The notes: generated from the sequence alone by a model not told the origin. A stretch of 64,000 nucleotides of DNA from an uncultured Collinsella sp. (GCA_958437935.1 CAUBPS010000001.1:195858-259857); one strand, 5' to 3'. Shown: positions 34,797-43,660, numbered from the stretch's first letter. Numbers and translations: made by a program.

Positions 34797-35573
34797 ATGT
34801 CTACGTTTTTGAATGCCAGCCCCATCTTTGGGCCTGTTCGCAGCCGTCGCCTTGGTCTCTCGCTCGGCGTCAACATGATGCCGGCCAGCGGTAAGATCTG
34901 CACGTTCGACTGCATCTACTGCGAAAACGGCCTCAACGCCGAGCGCCCCTGCCATGAGCCGTACAACACAGCTGCCGTGGTGCTCGACGCGCTCGAGGCA
35001 AAGCTGCGCGAGATGGCAGCCGAGGGCGAGCTCCCCGATGTGATCACCTTCGCAGGCAACGGCGAGCCCACCGCCGCACCGGAGTTTCCACAGGCCATCG
35101 CCGGCGCCGTCGCGCTGCGCGACGAGCTTGCCCCAAACTCCAAGATCGCCGTGCTCTCCAACGGCACGCGCGCCGACCGCCCCGAGGTGCACGACGCGCT
35201 CATGATGGTCGACGACAACATTCTTAAGCTCGATACCGTCGACCCGGCGTTTATCCAGCTGCTCGACCAGCCCGTTGGCCCCTATGACGTCGAGCACCAG
35301 ATCGAGACGTTCGCAAGCTTTGACGGTCACGTTATTATCCAGACGATCTTTTTGACCGGCGAGTATCAGGGCAAGCCCATCGACAACACCGGCGAGGAGT
35401 ACGTCGGCCCTTGGCTCGCGGCGCTCGAGCGCATTCGCCCGCAGGAGGCGACCATTTACACGGTGGCGCGCGAGACACCGGTCGCCGGCCTTGCCAAAGC
35501 AGCGCCCGAGGTGCTCGACGCCATCGCCGCGCGCGTGCGCGCCCTCGGCATCCCCTGCCAGGTGAGCTACTAG
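34797..35573 (+). CDS. Radical SAM protein
   Basis: A 258-residue protein with the [4Fe-4S]/SAM motif CTFDCIYC (residues about 36-43, CxxxCxxC) and the GNGEPT motif of the radical SAM barrel near residue 86. It resembles the short Fe-S oxidoreductases annotated as wybutosine-synthesis-like. The reaction is not known. The second ATG is preferred because GAGGAG lies 9 nt before it; the first ATG, two codons earlier, would leave only 3 nt. A long open frame further upstream is the antisense of the hydrolase gene. Confidence 0.87.
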   Translation: MSTFLNASPIFGPVRSRRLGLSLGVNMMPASGKICTFDCIYCENGLNAERPCHEPYNTAAVVLDALEAKLREMAAEGELPDVITFAGNGEPTAAPEFPQAIAGAVALRDELAPNSKIAVLSNGTRADRPEVHDALMMVDDNILKLDTVDPAFIQLLDQPVGPYDVEHQIETFASFDGHVIIQTIFLTGEYQGKPIDNTGEEYVGPWLAALERIRPQEATIYTVARETPVAGLAKAAPEVLDAIAARVRALGIPCQVSY

Positions 35574-35613
35574 CAAAACCACGCAGCAGCTAGTGCCGCC
35601 ATCCCGCCCCATC

Positions 35614-35680
35614 AGTTGCGGTGATATAGTTCCTATTTGTGCTGTTAAACCGCTTAAATCGGAACTATATCACCGCAACT
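35614..35680. repeat. Palindromic repeat family B, copy 1
   Basis: Perfect 20-bp arms AGTTGCGGTGATATAGTTCC and complement with a 27-nt loop, followed by TTTT on the plus strand, so it may also terminate the radical SAM gene. A second copy with similar arms is at 61755-61821. Confidence 0.9.
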
Positions 35681-35732
35681 TTTATGGACGCGTGGGTGGG
35701 CTATACTAGCTGCGAATGAAAGGAAGTTAGCC

Positions 35733-36620
35733 ATGTATGACAAAGGACCCGTGCCCGGCCGCAACGACGCTTGCTGGTGCGGCAGCGGCAAGAAATACAA
35801 GAAATGCCATAGCGCCTTTGATGAGCGCCTCGAACGCTTGTGGGAAGAGGGCTGGGAGGTTCTGCCTCGCACGCTCTACAAGACGCCCGCCGATATCGAG
35901 GGCATCAAGCGCTCGGCAGCCATCAACGTGGGCGTGCTCGATTATGTGGGCGAGCATATCGCCGCAGGCATGACCACCAACCAGATCGACCAGATGATCT
36001 ACGACTACACCGTCGAGCACGGTGGCACGCCGGCCGACCTTAACTACGAGGGCTATCCCAAGAGCGTGTGCACCTCGATCAACGACGTCGTCTGCCACGG
36101 TATCCCCTGCGATGCGGATGTGCTGCACGAGGGCGACATCATCAACGTAGACTGCTCCACGATCTTGGACGGTTACTTTAGCGACTCGAGCCGTATGTTC
36201 TGCATCGGCGAGGTCTCGGCCGAGCGCCAGCGCCTGGTCGACGTCACCCGCGCCAGCGTGGAGGCGGGTCTGGCGGCCGTCAAGCCATGGCTGCCGTTGT
36301 CCGTTATGGCCGAGGCAGTGCAAAAGACCGTCGAGGACGCCGGCTTTAGCGTGGTGCGCGAGTACGGCGGACACGGCATCGGTAAGGAGTTCCACGAGGA
36401 CCCGTTTGTGGGCTTTACCACCGAGGCGCCCGATGTGGACACCATTATGGTGCCGGGCATGGTCTTTACCATCGAGCCCATGGTCAATGCCGGAGCGCCC
36501 GATATCAAGATTAGCAAGGGCGACGGCTGGTGCGTACGCACCAAGGACGGCAGCGATTCGGCCCAGTGCGAGGTACAGCTCGTGGTGACCGAGGACGGCT
36601 ACGAGCTGCTGAGCTGGTAG
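35733..36620 (+). CDS. map: Methionine aminopeptidase type I with N-terminal SEC-C zinc motif
   Basis: Removes initiator methionine from nascent proteins. Residues 1-35 carry a SEC-C-type zinc motif (GRNDACWCGSGKKYKKCH: CxC and CH ligands). Residues about 45-295 are the pita-bread metallopeptidase with HGIP, the metal-binding Asp pair in INVDCSTILDGYFSDSS, His in YGGHGIG, and Glu residues in FTIEPM and AQCEVQ. This MetAP-Ic layout is known from Gram-positives and chlamydiae. The zinc motif is thought to aid ribosome binding. The ribosome-binding site is AAAGGAAG, and a strong terminator follows. Confidence 0.95.
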   Translation: MYDKGPVPGRNDACWCGSGKKYKKCHSAFDERLERLWEEGWEVLPRTLYKTPADIEGIKRSAAINVGVLDYVGEHIAAGMTTNQIDQMIYDYTVEHGGTPADLNYEGYPKSVCTSINDVVCHGIPCDADVLHEGDIINVDCSTILDGYFSDSSRMFCIGEVSAERQRLVDVTRASVEAGLAAVKPWLPLSVMAEAVQKTVEDAGFSVVREYGGHGIGKEFHEDPFVGFTTEAPDVDTIMVPGMVFTIEPMVNAGAPDIKISKGDGWCVRTKDGSDSAQCEVQLVVTEDGYELLSW

Positions 36621-36629
36621 CCGTAGATG

Positions 36630-36673
36630 CGCCGGATGCTGACGGGCACGCCCGTCTTGCATCCGGCGTTTTT
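36630..36673 (+). terminator. Terminator of map
   Basis: CGCCGGATGC / GCATCCGGCG outer stem with an inner GGGC/GCCC, then TTTTT. Confidence 0.92.
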
Positions 36674-36680
36674 GTTTGAA

Positions 36681-36730
36681 CGTTTTGCCTGATATAACCT
36701 GCCAAAATAAACCTGTCCCTTTTTGGTAGG
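36681..36730 (-). repeat. Dispersed hairpin repeat family A, copy 3
   Basis: Reverse-oriented copy, nearly identical to copy 2 through CCTGCCAAAATAAACCTGTC and CCCTTTTTGGTAGG. It lies just before the D-2-hydroxyacid dehydrogenase and its end is 20 bp upstream of that GTG start, so it forms part of the leader. Confidence 0.85.
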
Positions 36731-36750
36731 TTGAGCGGAGAGGACTGCTT

Positions 36751-37686
36751 GTGAACATCCTGGTTTTGTTGCCCGTCAACAATCGCCATCGCGCAATTCT
36801 TGAGTCGAGCGCTCCGGGCGAGGACTTTATCTACACGAGCGCCGACGCCGCCACGCGCGAACAAGTCGCCAACGCCGACGTGATTTTGGGCAACATAGAC
36901 CCTGCCCTGCTTACCGCATGCGAGCACCTCCAGCTGCTGCAACTGCAGACCGCGGGCTATGACGATTACTTGGCCGCCGGCACCGTGCCAGCCGACGCCA
37001 AACTGTCTTGCTCGGTGGGCGCCTACGGCCAGGCCGTGAGCGAGCACATGTTTGCCATGGTCCTTTCCTTGATGAAGCGCCTGCCCGGCTATCACGACTT
37101 GCAGCGCGAACATCGCTGGGAGGATTTGGGGCCAGTTACCTCGCTCAAAAACGCCAACGTGCTGGTGCTGGGCGCGGGCGATATCGGCGGTCACTTTGCC
37201 ACGCTCTGCCGCGGCATGGGCGCGCACGTCCGCGGCATCAAGCGCCATCCGCTCGTCTACCCCATCGTGTTTGAGGACATGGACGGCATGGACGCCCTGC
37301 CCGAGCGCCTGGCCGAGGCTGACATCGTCGCATCCTTTATGCCCAGCACACCCGAGACCCACGGCCTGGCGAACGCCGAGTTCTTCGCCGCGATGAAACC
37401 GGGCGCGTTCTTTGCCAACGGCGGCCGCGGCGATCTTGTGGTTGCCGACGACCTGGTTGCCGCCCTGGAGTCGGGACATCTCGCCGGCGCCGCGGTCGAC
37501 GTCACCGACCCAGAGCCGCTGCCCGCCACAAGCCCGCTGTGGGATGCACCCAACATGCTCATCACGCCGCACGTCTCGGGCTGGTTCCACTTGGAGGCTA
37601 CGCTCAACAATGTGGTCGACATCGCCGCGGAGAATCTGCGTCATCTGCAAGCCGGCGAGACCCTGCGCTGCTGGATCGAGCATTAG
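36751..37686 (+). CDS. D-isomer-specific 2-hydroxyacid dehydrogenase
   Basis: A 311-residue NAD-dependent oxidoreductase. The Rossmann glycine motif GAGDIGGHFA lies near residues 142-151. Catalytic Arg is in GGRGDLV (residue about 227), Glu in VTDPEPL, and His in TPHVSGW (residue about 274). It reduces a 2-oxoacid to the D-hydroxyacid or the reverse; the substrate is unclear. The start is GTG with GAGAGGAC 6 nt upstream. It carries its own hairpins downstream. Confidence 0.92.
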   Translation: MNILVLLPVNNRHRAILESSAPGEDFIYTSADAATREQVANADVILGNIDPALLTACEHLQLLQLQTAGYDDYLAAGTVPADAKLSCSVGAYGQAVSEHMFAMVLSLMKRLPGYHDLQREHRWEDLGPVTSLKNANVLVLGAGDIGGHFATLCRGMGAHVRGIKRHPLVYPIVFEDMDGMDALPERLAEADIVASFMPSTPETHGLANAEFFAAMKPGAFFANGGRGDLVVADDLVAALESGHLAGAAVDVTDPEPLPATSPLWDAPNMLITPHVSGWFHLEATLNNVVDIAAENLRHLQAGETLRCWIEH

Positions 37687-37690
37687 GGTT

Positions 37691-37798
37691 CCGCCGTTCT
37701 AACGAACGGCGGACCGGTCGACGCTGCGCGCCGCCCAGAGCGACAATTTGTCATTCAAAAGGCGAGGCATGACCAGAAGGTCGATGCCTCGCCTTTTT
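37691..37798 (+). terminator. Two successive hairpins, the second a strong terminator
   Basis: First: CCGCCGTTC / GAACGGCGG with a 4-nt loop (37691-37712). Second: AAAAGGCGAGGCAT and ATGCCTCGCCTTTTT (37757-37798) with an inner GACC/GGTC, ending in a T-run, and A-flanked so usable on both strands. Confidence 0.88.
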
Positions 37799-37889
37799 CA
37801 TGCCAACTTGTTCGCTCTGGACGTCGCTCGCTGACGTTTGTTCAACCCGCGGTGTGTTAACAATTCTGTCCAGCTGTTGGCATTGCGGC

Positions 37890-37936
37890 ATTTGTCCAGA
37901 TAAAACCTGCCAAAATTGTCATCTCATTTTGGTCGA
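37890..37936 (-). repeat. Degenerate copy of repeat family A
   Basis: Retains CCAGATAAAACCTGCCAAAA and a distal TTTTGG arm, but the GGGACAGG core is replaced by a TGTCATCTC stretch. The hairpin arms CCAAAAT/ATTTTGG are kept. It lies immediately 3' of the M18 aminopeptidase gene. Confidence 0.7.
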
Positions 37937-37938
37937 TT

Positions 37939-39324
37939 TTAGAGCTCCACGCTTTCGGCGCCGTTGATGGTTAGGTTGCGCTCGTAGAACGCGGTGAGAG
38001 CGCGGATGGCGTACATCACGTCGCGCACGCCGCCGGTCTCGTAGCTTGAGTGCATGGCCAGCTGCGGCAGGCCCACGTCTACGGCATGCATGCTCGCCTG
38101 CATATTGGACAGATTGCCCAGGGTGGAGCCACCCGCCATATCGCTCTTGTTGGCGAAGGCCTGCGTGGGCACGTCGGCGTCATCGCAAATAGCCTGGAAC
38201 ACCGCCCGGCTAAAGGCATCGGTGCAGTAGTGCTGGTTGGCGGCTTCCTTGATGACGATGCCGCCGTTGAGCACGACCTGGTTGCGGGCATCGCACTTCT
38301 CGGCGTGGTTGGGGTGCACGGCATGTGCATTGTCGCAGCTCACGAGCATCGAGGCGGCAAGGGCGCGATGGTACGACTCATCATCAAAGCCCAGCGATCC
38401 GTTGATGCGGCGCAGCGCATCGACCAAGAACGTCGACATGGCGCCCTGCTTGGTCTCGGAGCCAACCTCCTCGTTATCGAAGCAGCAGAAGACCGAGACA
38501 TCGTGCGCGTTCTCGGCGCCCAAAAATGCCTGTAGCGAGGTATAGGCGCAGGCCAGGTCGTCAAGCTTGGGCGTCGAGATAAACTCGTCGGCCCAGCCCC
38601 AAATGCGCGCATCCTGACGATTGACCAGGAACAGATCGCGGCCCAGAATCTGCTCGGGCTCGACATCCAGTTCTTCGGCGATCAGGGCATCGAAGTCACC
38701 TTGCTTGAGTTCACCGGCGCTGATGAGCGGGCACAGGTCGACGGCCCGGTTGGGAGCAAAGCCCTCGTTGACGCCGCGGTTCATATGGATGGCAAGGCTC
38801 GGAATGATAGCGACTTCGCGCTCGGTGGCAAGCAAGCGACTCTCGATACGGTCGCCCTCGCGTACCAGTACGCGGCCCGCGAGTGCCAGCGGACGGTCGA
38901 ACCAGGTGTAGTCGATCATGCCGCCGTAGGCCTCGGTGTTCAGGCGCAGCGTCTCGCCTGCGCCATCGAGCTCGGGCACGGCCTTGACCTTAAACGTCGG
39001 CGAATCGCTGTGCGACGCCGTGAGCTGAAAATGATAGTCACCGGCAACGCCGTCCTCGCCCCACGTCGCGGCCAGGTCCTCGCCCACCTTAAAGGCGATA
39101 ACGCTCGAGGTGTTGCGCTGCGTGTAATAACGCCCGCCCGGCTCGATGTCCCACGCCGCGTTCTCGGGCAGGTAGGTAAAGCCTGCCTCGTCGAGTTCGG
39201 CCATAATGGTCGCCGCCGTATGGAACATGCTGGGGCATGCCTCGATAAAGTCGATGAGGTCGTTGGCGGCCTCGATATCGTCGGCCGTCACATGCGCGCG
39301 CTCGGGCGTTTCCTGATCCGTCAT
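37939..39324 (-). CDS. M18-family aminopeptidase
   Basis: A 461-residue zinc aminopeptidase (aspartyl aminopeptidase/ApeB-like). Metal ligands appear in TASHSDSPTFKVK (His, residue about 97), CFDNEEVGSET (catalytic and metal Glu pair, residue about 281), and the C-terminal MHSSYETGG (His). The substrate-binding NHAEK region is also present. Cytoplasmic peptide trimming is expected. The ATG follows AAAGGGGAGAGC. The frame is open a further 37 codons upstream without support. Confidence 0.93.
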   Translation of the reverse strand: MTDQETPERAHVTADDIEAANDLIDFIEACPSMFHTAATIMAELDEAGFTYLPENAAWDIEPGGRYYTQRNTSSVIAFKVGEDLAATWGEDGVAGDYHFQLTASHSDSPTFKVKAVPELDGAGETLRLNTEAYGGMIDYTWFDRPLALAGRVLVREGDRIESRLLATEREVAIIPSLAIHMNRGVNEGFAPNRAVDLCPLISAGELKQGDFDALIAEELDVEPEQILGRDLFLVNRQDARIWGWADEFISTPKLDDLACAYTSLQAFLGAENAHDVSVFCCFDNEEVGSETKQGAMSTFLVDALRRINGSLGFDDESYHRALAASMLVSCDNAHAVHPNHAEKCDARNQVVLNGGIVIKEAANQHYCTDAFSRAVFQAICDDADVPTQAFANKSDMAGGSTLGNLSNMQASMHAVDVGLPQLAMHSSYETGGVRDVMYAIRALTAFYERNLTINGAESVEL

Positions 39325-39485
39325 GCTCTCCCCTTTCGCTGGGTTGATGGTCCCCTCCAGCATACCCCGCCACGCCAGCGCCGCACTCTTCATTCCGTGC
39401 TTAATTCCGCACCACTCACCAAGTTGAGCCATCATGCCCGCGCTCCTTTTGCGACAATTGCGCTAACAGGACGAGAGGAGCCGTC

Positions 39486-40571
39486 ATGAAGCCACGTAAC
39501 ATTGCCATCGCCTGCGGTGTCGCGGGAGTCACCGTCGGCCTTGCCGCTGCCACCGGTATCGCTTATCGCAAGCAAATCAAGTCCGTCGCGTCGCTCAAAC
39601 GCTTGACCTGCTACGCGGATGGCTATGACCTGTACGCAATCGACATCGCTTACGACTACGACCTCGACCGCGTCATCGCCGCTGGCGTGCGCGACGACCA
39701 GGCCTACATCGATGCCGTGGCGGCGCAGGTGCTGCCCGGCGTGCCGGCGCATGTCCAGGCGCCCCAGTTTGCCTGCAGCGCCTTTGCTGCCGTGGATGCC
39801 GAAGGCCGCGTGCGCACCGGTCGCAATTACGACTTTAAGGACGACACCTCGGCGCTGCTGGTGCGCAATCACCCACGCGGCGGCTATGCTTCCATCGGGT
39901 TTGCCGCCCTTAACAACCTGGGCGATAACACTCCGCTTGACTCCGTCGCCAGACGTGCCGCCGCACTCATGGGCCCGTTTGCCCAGCTCGACGGTGTTAA
40001 CGAATGCGGCGTGTCCATTGCCGTACTCACCCTGGATTCCAAGCCCTGTGACCAGGACACGCAACGCCCCGTCATCAACACTTCGCTCGCCATCCGCCTT
40101 GTGCTCGACCGCGCGGCTACCACGCAGGAGGCCGTAGACCTGCTTTCCGCCTACGACATGCACGCCATGGCCGGACGCGATTATCACTTCTTTATCAACG
40201 ACGCCGCCGGTGACGCGCGCGTAGTAGAGTGGGATCCGCACGATCCGGACCGCGCTTTCAAAGCGACTCCCGTACGCCAGGTTACGAACTTCTACGCCTG
40301 CTATGGTGACGAAGTGCTGCCCAACCAAAAGAATGGCGAGCTGGGCCATGGTAAAGAGCGCGCCGTCGCCATCGCCGATGTCCTCGACGCCCATGCCGGC
40401 GCCCAAGACGAGGCAGTCGCTTGGAAAGCCCTACGCGCTGCGGCGCAAGAGCCCAATCCGGAAGACATCACCAGCAACACGCAGTGGTCGGTCGTCTTTG
40501 ACAACACCGAACCCGCCGCCGCCATCACGCTGCGCCGCCACTGGGGCGACATCGACGCCTTTGCGCTGTAA
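39486..40571 (+). CDS. Membrane-anchored Ntn hydrolase (linear amide C-N hydrolase, choloylglycine hydrolase-like)
   Basis: A 361-residue protein with one N-terminal hydrophobic segment (residues about 7-26) that could be a signal anchor. The Ntn-type core has the candidate nucleophile Cys in FACSAFAAVDAEGRVRTGRNYD (residue about 98), followed by the family's RNYDF motif and NECGVSIAV. Relatives include penicillin V acylases, bile-salt hydrolases and N-acyltransferase-type amidases. In true choloylglycine hydrolases the Cys becomes residue 1 after processing; here about 97 residues precede it, so processing or a different mode is implied. The ribosome-binding site is GAGAGGAG. Confidence 0.82.
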   Translation: MKPRNIAIACGVAGVTVGLAAATGIAYRKQIKSVASLKRLTCYADGYDLYAIDIAYDYDLDRVIAAGVRDDQAYIDAVAAQVLPGVPAHVQAPQFACSAFAAVDAEGRVRTGRNYDFKDDTSALLVRNHPRGGYASIGFAALNNLGDNTPLDSVARRAAALMGPFAQLDGVNECGVSIAVLTLDSKPCDQDTQRPVINTSLAIRLVLDRAATTQEAVDLLSAYDMHAMAGRDYHFFINDAAGDARVVEWDPHDPDRAFKATPVRQVTNFYACYGDEVLPNQKNGELGHGKERAVAIADVLDAHAGAQDEAVAWKALRAAAQEPNPEDITSNTQWSVVFDNTEPAAAITLRRHWGDIDAFAL

Positions 40572-40639
40572 GGAGCCAAGCACGTCGTCCTTACGCTCGC
40601 CTGACGTTACTTACATTTCTATACATCTGAGCTAACACG

Positions 40640-40674
40640 TTTTACCTCCGCATCAACAGTGTGCGGGGGTAAAC
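40640..40674. repeat. Imperfect palindrome upstream of pfkA
   Basis: GTTTTACCTCCGCA and TGCGGGGGTAAAC pair over 13 bp with one bulge and one wobble. It lies 38 bp before the pfkA start, next to a TATAAC box at 40687-40692. It could be an operator or the terminator of the Ntn hydrolase gene. Confidence 0.5.
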
Positions 40675-40711
40675 TTATGCGCATGTTATAACTTGCCCGG
40701 AAGGATTCATC

Positions 40712-41791
40712 ATGCTTAGGATTGGTCTTCTTACTAGTGGCGGCGACTGCCAAGCGCTCAACGCCACCATGCGCGGCATCGTCAAAACGCTCATGACCAA
40801 TAGCGAAGAACCTATCGAGATCTACGGTTTTGAGGACGGCTACCAAGGCCTTATCTACAGCAGGTTCCGCGTCATGACGCCCGCCGATTTTAGCGGCATC
40901 CTCACCCGCGGCGGCACTATCCTGGGCACGAGCCGCACACCGTTCAAGCGTCTGGACACTCCCGAGGCCGACGGCGTCGAGAAGGTGCCCGCGATGGTCC
41001 ACACCTATCACAAGCTGCAACTCGACTGCCTGTTTATGCTGGGCGGCAACGGCTCCACCAAGACCGCCAACCGCCTGCGCGAAGAGGGCCTCAACGTTAT
41101 CGCCCTGCCCAAGACCATCGATAACGACACCTGGGGCACCGAGATGACGTTTGGCTTTACGAGCGCCATCGACGTCGCCACCAAGTGCATCGATGACATC
41201 CACACCACCGCCTCGAGCCACGGCCGCGTGTTCGTCATCGAGATCATGGGCCACAAGGTTGGCTGGATCCCGCTGTATGCCGGCGTTGCGGGCGGCGCGG
41301 ACGTCATCCTGATCCCCGAGATCCCCTACGACATGGACCAGGTCATCAAGACCATCGAGCATCGCATGGAGACCGGCAGCCGCTTTACCATCGTGGCCGT
41401 CGCCGAGGGCGCCATCTCTAAGGAGGACGCGGCGCTGTCCAAGAAGGAGTACAAGAAGAAACTCGCCGAGCGCACGAGCCCGTCGATTGTCTACGACATC
41501 GCCAAGGAGATCGAGGCCAAGACTGGTCGCGAAACCCGCGTCGCCATCCCCGGCCACACGCAGCGCGGCGGTCAGCCCGACGCCCAGGACCGCATCTTTG
41601 CGACCCAGTGCGGCGTCGAGGCAGCGCTCGGCTGCCTGCGCGGCGAGTTCGGCTACATGATTGCCTTGCGTGACGGCAAGATGTGCCACATGCCACTCGA
41701 GGATGTCGCCGGCAAGCTCAAGTATGTCGACCCCCAGAGCGACCTGGTGCGCGAGGCCAAGGCGTTGGGCATCAGCTTCGGCGACGAATAG
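40712..41791 (+). CDS. pfkA: 6-phosphofructokinase
   Basis: A 359-residue PfkA-family enzyme for the committed step of glycolysis. Motifs: LTSGGDCQALNA (phosphate binding), LGGNGSTKTA, PKTIDNDTWGT (catalytic Asp), EIMGHKVGWI, and PGHTQRGGQP. In the phosphoryl-donor region the protein keeps Gly in GGNG (typical of ATP use) but has Lys in PKTIDND (typical of PPi enzymes and of actinobacterial ATP-PFKs), so it fits the mixed G/K actinobacterial group; the donor is not certain. It ends in a very long inverted repeat. Confidence 0.93.
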   Translation: MLRIGLLTSGGDCQALNATMRGIVKTLMTNSEEPIEIYGFEDGYQGLIYSRFRVMTPADFSGILTRGGTILGTSRTPFKRLDTPEADGVEKVPAMVHTYHKLQLDCLFMLGGNGSTKTANRLREEGLNVIALPKTIDNDTWGTEMTFGFTSAIDVATKCIDDIHTTASSHGRVFVIEIMGHKVGWIPLYAGVAGGADVILIPEIPYDMDQVIKTIEHRMETGSRFTIVAVAEGAISKEDAALSKKEYKKKLAERTSPSIVYDIAKEIEAKTGRETRVAIPGHTQRGGQPDAQDRIFATQCGVEAALGCLRGEFGYMIALRDGKMCHMPLEDVAGKLKYVDPQSDLVREAKALGISFGDE

Positions 41792-41814
41792 CCTCGGCCG
41801 AAATCCATCCCATC

Positions 41815-41911
41815 GGGCCCTCCGACCCCGCCCGACGTATTTCGATTTGGCTCCTCCCTTGACTCCGTCAAAGGTCGCCAATCGAAATCGTCGGGCGGGG
41901 TCGGAGGGCCC
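41815..41911. repeat. Long inverted repeat downstream of pfkA
   Basis: Arms of about 35 bp (41815-41850 and 41878-41911), starting GGGCCCTCCGACCCCGCCCG and reaching TTTCGATT, with two single-base bulges and a 27-nt loop. It may act as the pfkA terminator, but is far longer than needed for that. Confidence 0.85.
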
Positions 41912-41972
41912 TTCGTTTACATACTCGCCGAGGCAATTCGTCTTCTTGCTGCGGGTGCCTAGGGTGGGGTGT

Positions 41973-42009
41973 GGCGTGCATTTTTGGGAGTATTCAGCAG
42001 CCGAGGATG
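41973..42009. repeat. Left arm of a palindrome split by the IS element
   Basis: GGCGTGCA, a variable hexamer, then GGGAGTATTCAGCA. The reverse complement recurs at 43661-43695 on the other side of the insertion sequence. Looser similarity extends outward (CGGGTGCC-type G-rich words on both sides). The rest of 41912-42090 has no gene. Confidence 0.65.
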
Positions 42010-42082
42010 CCTGCATACTGGATTTTGGGCGAAAGGCAGGCACTATGGGCCGCATCCTGTAAAAAACGATCGGTCCTCGAGG

Positions 42083-42090
42083 CACTGGGG
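42083..42090 (+). repeat. Target site duplication, left
   Basis: CACTGGGG directly before the left IS end; the identical 8 bp follows the right end at 43598-43605. Confidence 0.85.
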
Positions 42091-43597
42091 GGTCGCGCGC
42101 GCAGACGTGGTGTAAGAGCGTCCTGAGGTCCGTCGCTGCAAATCCCGATGTTACTCCTTCTTGAGGCCGTGCTTCTCGACTATCTCGTCCACGATCTCCC
42201 TGGCGCGCCGCCCGAGCGCGCGGCGCCTCCCCTCCGTCGGGGCCGGCCTGTCCGCGGGCTCGGCGAAGCCCCCGGCGGCCGAGGCCTCGGAGAACACGCG
42301 CTGCTGGGACCACTGCCCCTCGGTCTCCATGAGGCTCGCGCACGTCAGGCGCAGCATCGACTCCCTCGAGGGGAAGGACTGCACGACCCTGTAGCGGCGC
42401 TTGATCTCGCGGTTGGCGCGCTCCTGGACGTTGTTGGTGCGGATCTTGGCCCAGTGCGCCCTGGGGAAGGCCGTGAACGCCAGCGCGGAGTCCTCGGCCT
42501 GCTCGAAGACCTCGCCGGCCCTGGCGGACACCGACGCCACCCAGGGCGCCGCCTCGGCCCACACGCAGCGCGCGAGGTCGGGGTCGTCCTGGTAGACCGC
42601 GGCGTGCACGAGCTCCCTGACGGCCGCCTTGGAGCCCTCGGGCCTGCCCGAGCAGGCGCTCTGCAGGTTGCGCTGCAGGTGCGTCACGCAGCGCTGCCAG
42701 GCGCAGCCCTGGAACAGGCGCGAGACGGCGGCCACGAGCCCGGCGTGGCTGTCGGAGACCACGAGGCGGACGCCGGACAGCCCGCGCTCGCGCAGCCCGC
42801 CGAGGAATGCCGCCCAGGAGTCCTCGCTCTCGGTGTCGACCACGTCGCAGCCCAGGAAGTGCTTGCGCCCGTCGGCGCCCAGCCCGATCGCGGTCACGAC
42901 GCCCTGCGAGACGACCGACGAGCCGACCCTGCAGCTCATGTAGGTGGCGTCGAGCCACAGGTAGCAGCACGGCGTGCCCGACAGGTCGCGGCGGCGGAAC
43001 TCCGCCACCTCGGCGTCGAGGTCGGAGCAGAGTCTCGAGACCTCCGAGCTCGACAGCGAGGATATGCCCAGCCTGGACGCCACGCGCTCGACCTTGCGGG
43101 TGGACACGCCGCACACGTACATCTCCTGCACGATGGCGGCCACCGAGGTGTCGACGCGCGACCATCGCGCGAGCATGCCCTCGGGGTAGTAGGTGCCGTG
43201 CCTGAGCTTGGGTATCTCGAGCTCCACGTCGCCCACGGCGGTCTTGAGCGACCTGGGGCGGTAGCCGTTGCGGCTGTTCCCCCTGCCGTCGCTGCGCTCG
43301 TTGCGGCTCGCGCCGCACATCTGCTGGGCCTCGGAGTCCATCAGCGCGTTCATCACGCCGCCCAGCACCCTGCACGCGAACTCGCGCGCGTCGCCGCACT
43401 CCTGCCAGAGCCTCGCCGCCTCGAGGGCCTCGTCGCGGCCGAGGCGCAGTACACTCTCTTCTTGGGGCATCGCCTTTCCTTCCATTCGTCACCTTCAATT
43501 ACTCCAACGACGAATTCTAGGCGGTGTCCCCTTCCTTTCAAGAAAGGGAAGAGGCGGGGCATGCCCCGCCTCTTACACCACATCTCTGCGCGCTACC
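42091..43597 (-). mobile_element. IS256-family insertion sequence, 1507 bp, apparently intact
   Basis: Bounded by 28-bp terminal inverted repeats (42091-42118 and 43570-43597) matching at 24 of 28 positions and sharing GTGGTGTAAGAG at the inner end. It is flanked by the 8-bp direct repeat CACTGGGG, as expected for IS256. It contains one full-length transposase gene. Just inside the right terminal repeat is a 26-bp perfect palindrome (AAGAGGCGGGGC and its complement, 43549-43574), which could block transcription entering from outside. High identity of the ends and the intact gene suggest a fairly recent insertion. Confidence 0.92.
42151..43470 (-). CDS. IS256-family transposase
   Basis: A 439-residue mutator-type DDE transposase. 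The catalytic region includes YLWLDATYMSCR (first Asp), VVSDSHAGLVAAV (second Asp), and a Glu in the C-terminal NNVQERANREIKRR. The core CAWQRCVTHLQRNL is the family CxxC-like signature. The start is the ATG behind GGAAGGAAAGGCG. An Arg/Glu-rich C-terminus is typical. Codon use is even more GC-rich than the neighbouring genes, consistent with transfer among actinobacteria. Confidence 0.95.
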   Translation of the reverse strand: MPQEESVLRLGRDEALEAARLWQECGDAREFACRVLGGVMNALMDSEAQQMCGASRNERSDGRGNSRNGYRPRSLKTAVGDVELEIPKLRHGTYYPEGMLARWSRVDTSVAAIVQEMYVCGVSTRKVERVASRLGISSLSSSEVSRLCSDLDAEVAEFRRRDLSGTPCCYLWLDATYMSCRVGSSVVSQGVVTAIGLGADGRKHFLGCDVVDTESEDSWAAFLGGLRERGLSGVRLVVSDSHAGLVAAVSRLFQGCAWQRCVTHLQRNLQSACSGRPEGSKAAVRELVHAAVYQDDPDLARCVWAEAAPWVASVSARAGEVFEQAEDSALAFTAFPRAHWAKIRTNNVQERANREIKRRYRVVQSFPSRESMLRLTCASLMETEGQWSQQRVFSEASAAGGFAEPADRPAPTEGRRRALGRRAREIVDEIVEKHGLKKE

Positions 43598-43605
43598 CAC
43601 TGGGG
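43598..43605 (+). repeat. Target site duplication, right
   Basis: CACTGGGG, identical to 42083-42090. Confidence 0.85.
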
Positions 43606-43660
43606 GCTCAGAATCAAGGCTTTCGGCGTGGTTTTGCACTCCCATTCCCGCGCCCGCGGG

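Noticed and set aside
40619..43498. A 959-codon minus-strand frame across pfkA and the IS element
   Set aside because: Arg/Gly-rich shadow translation crossing a recent insertion; the real genes are pfkA (plus) and the transposase in another frame.
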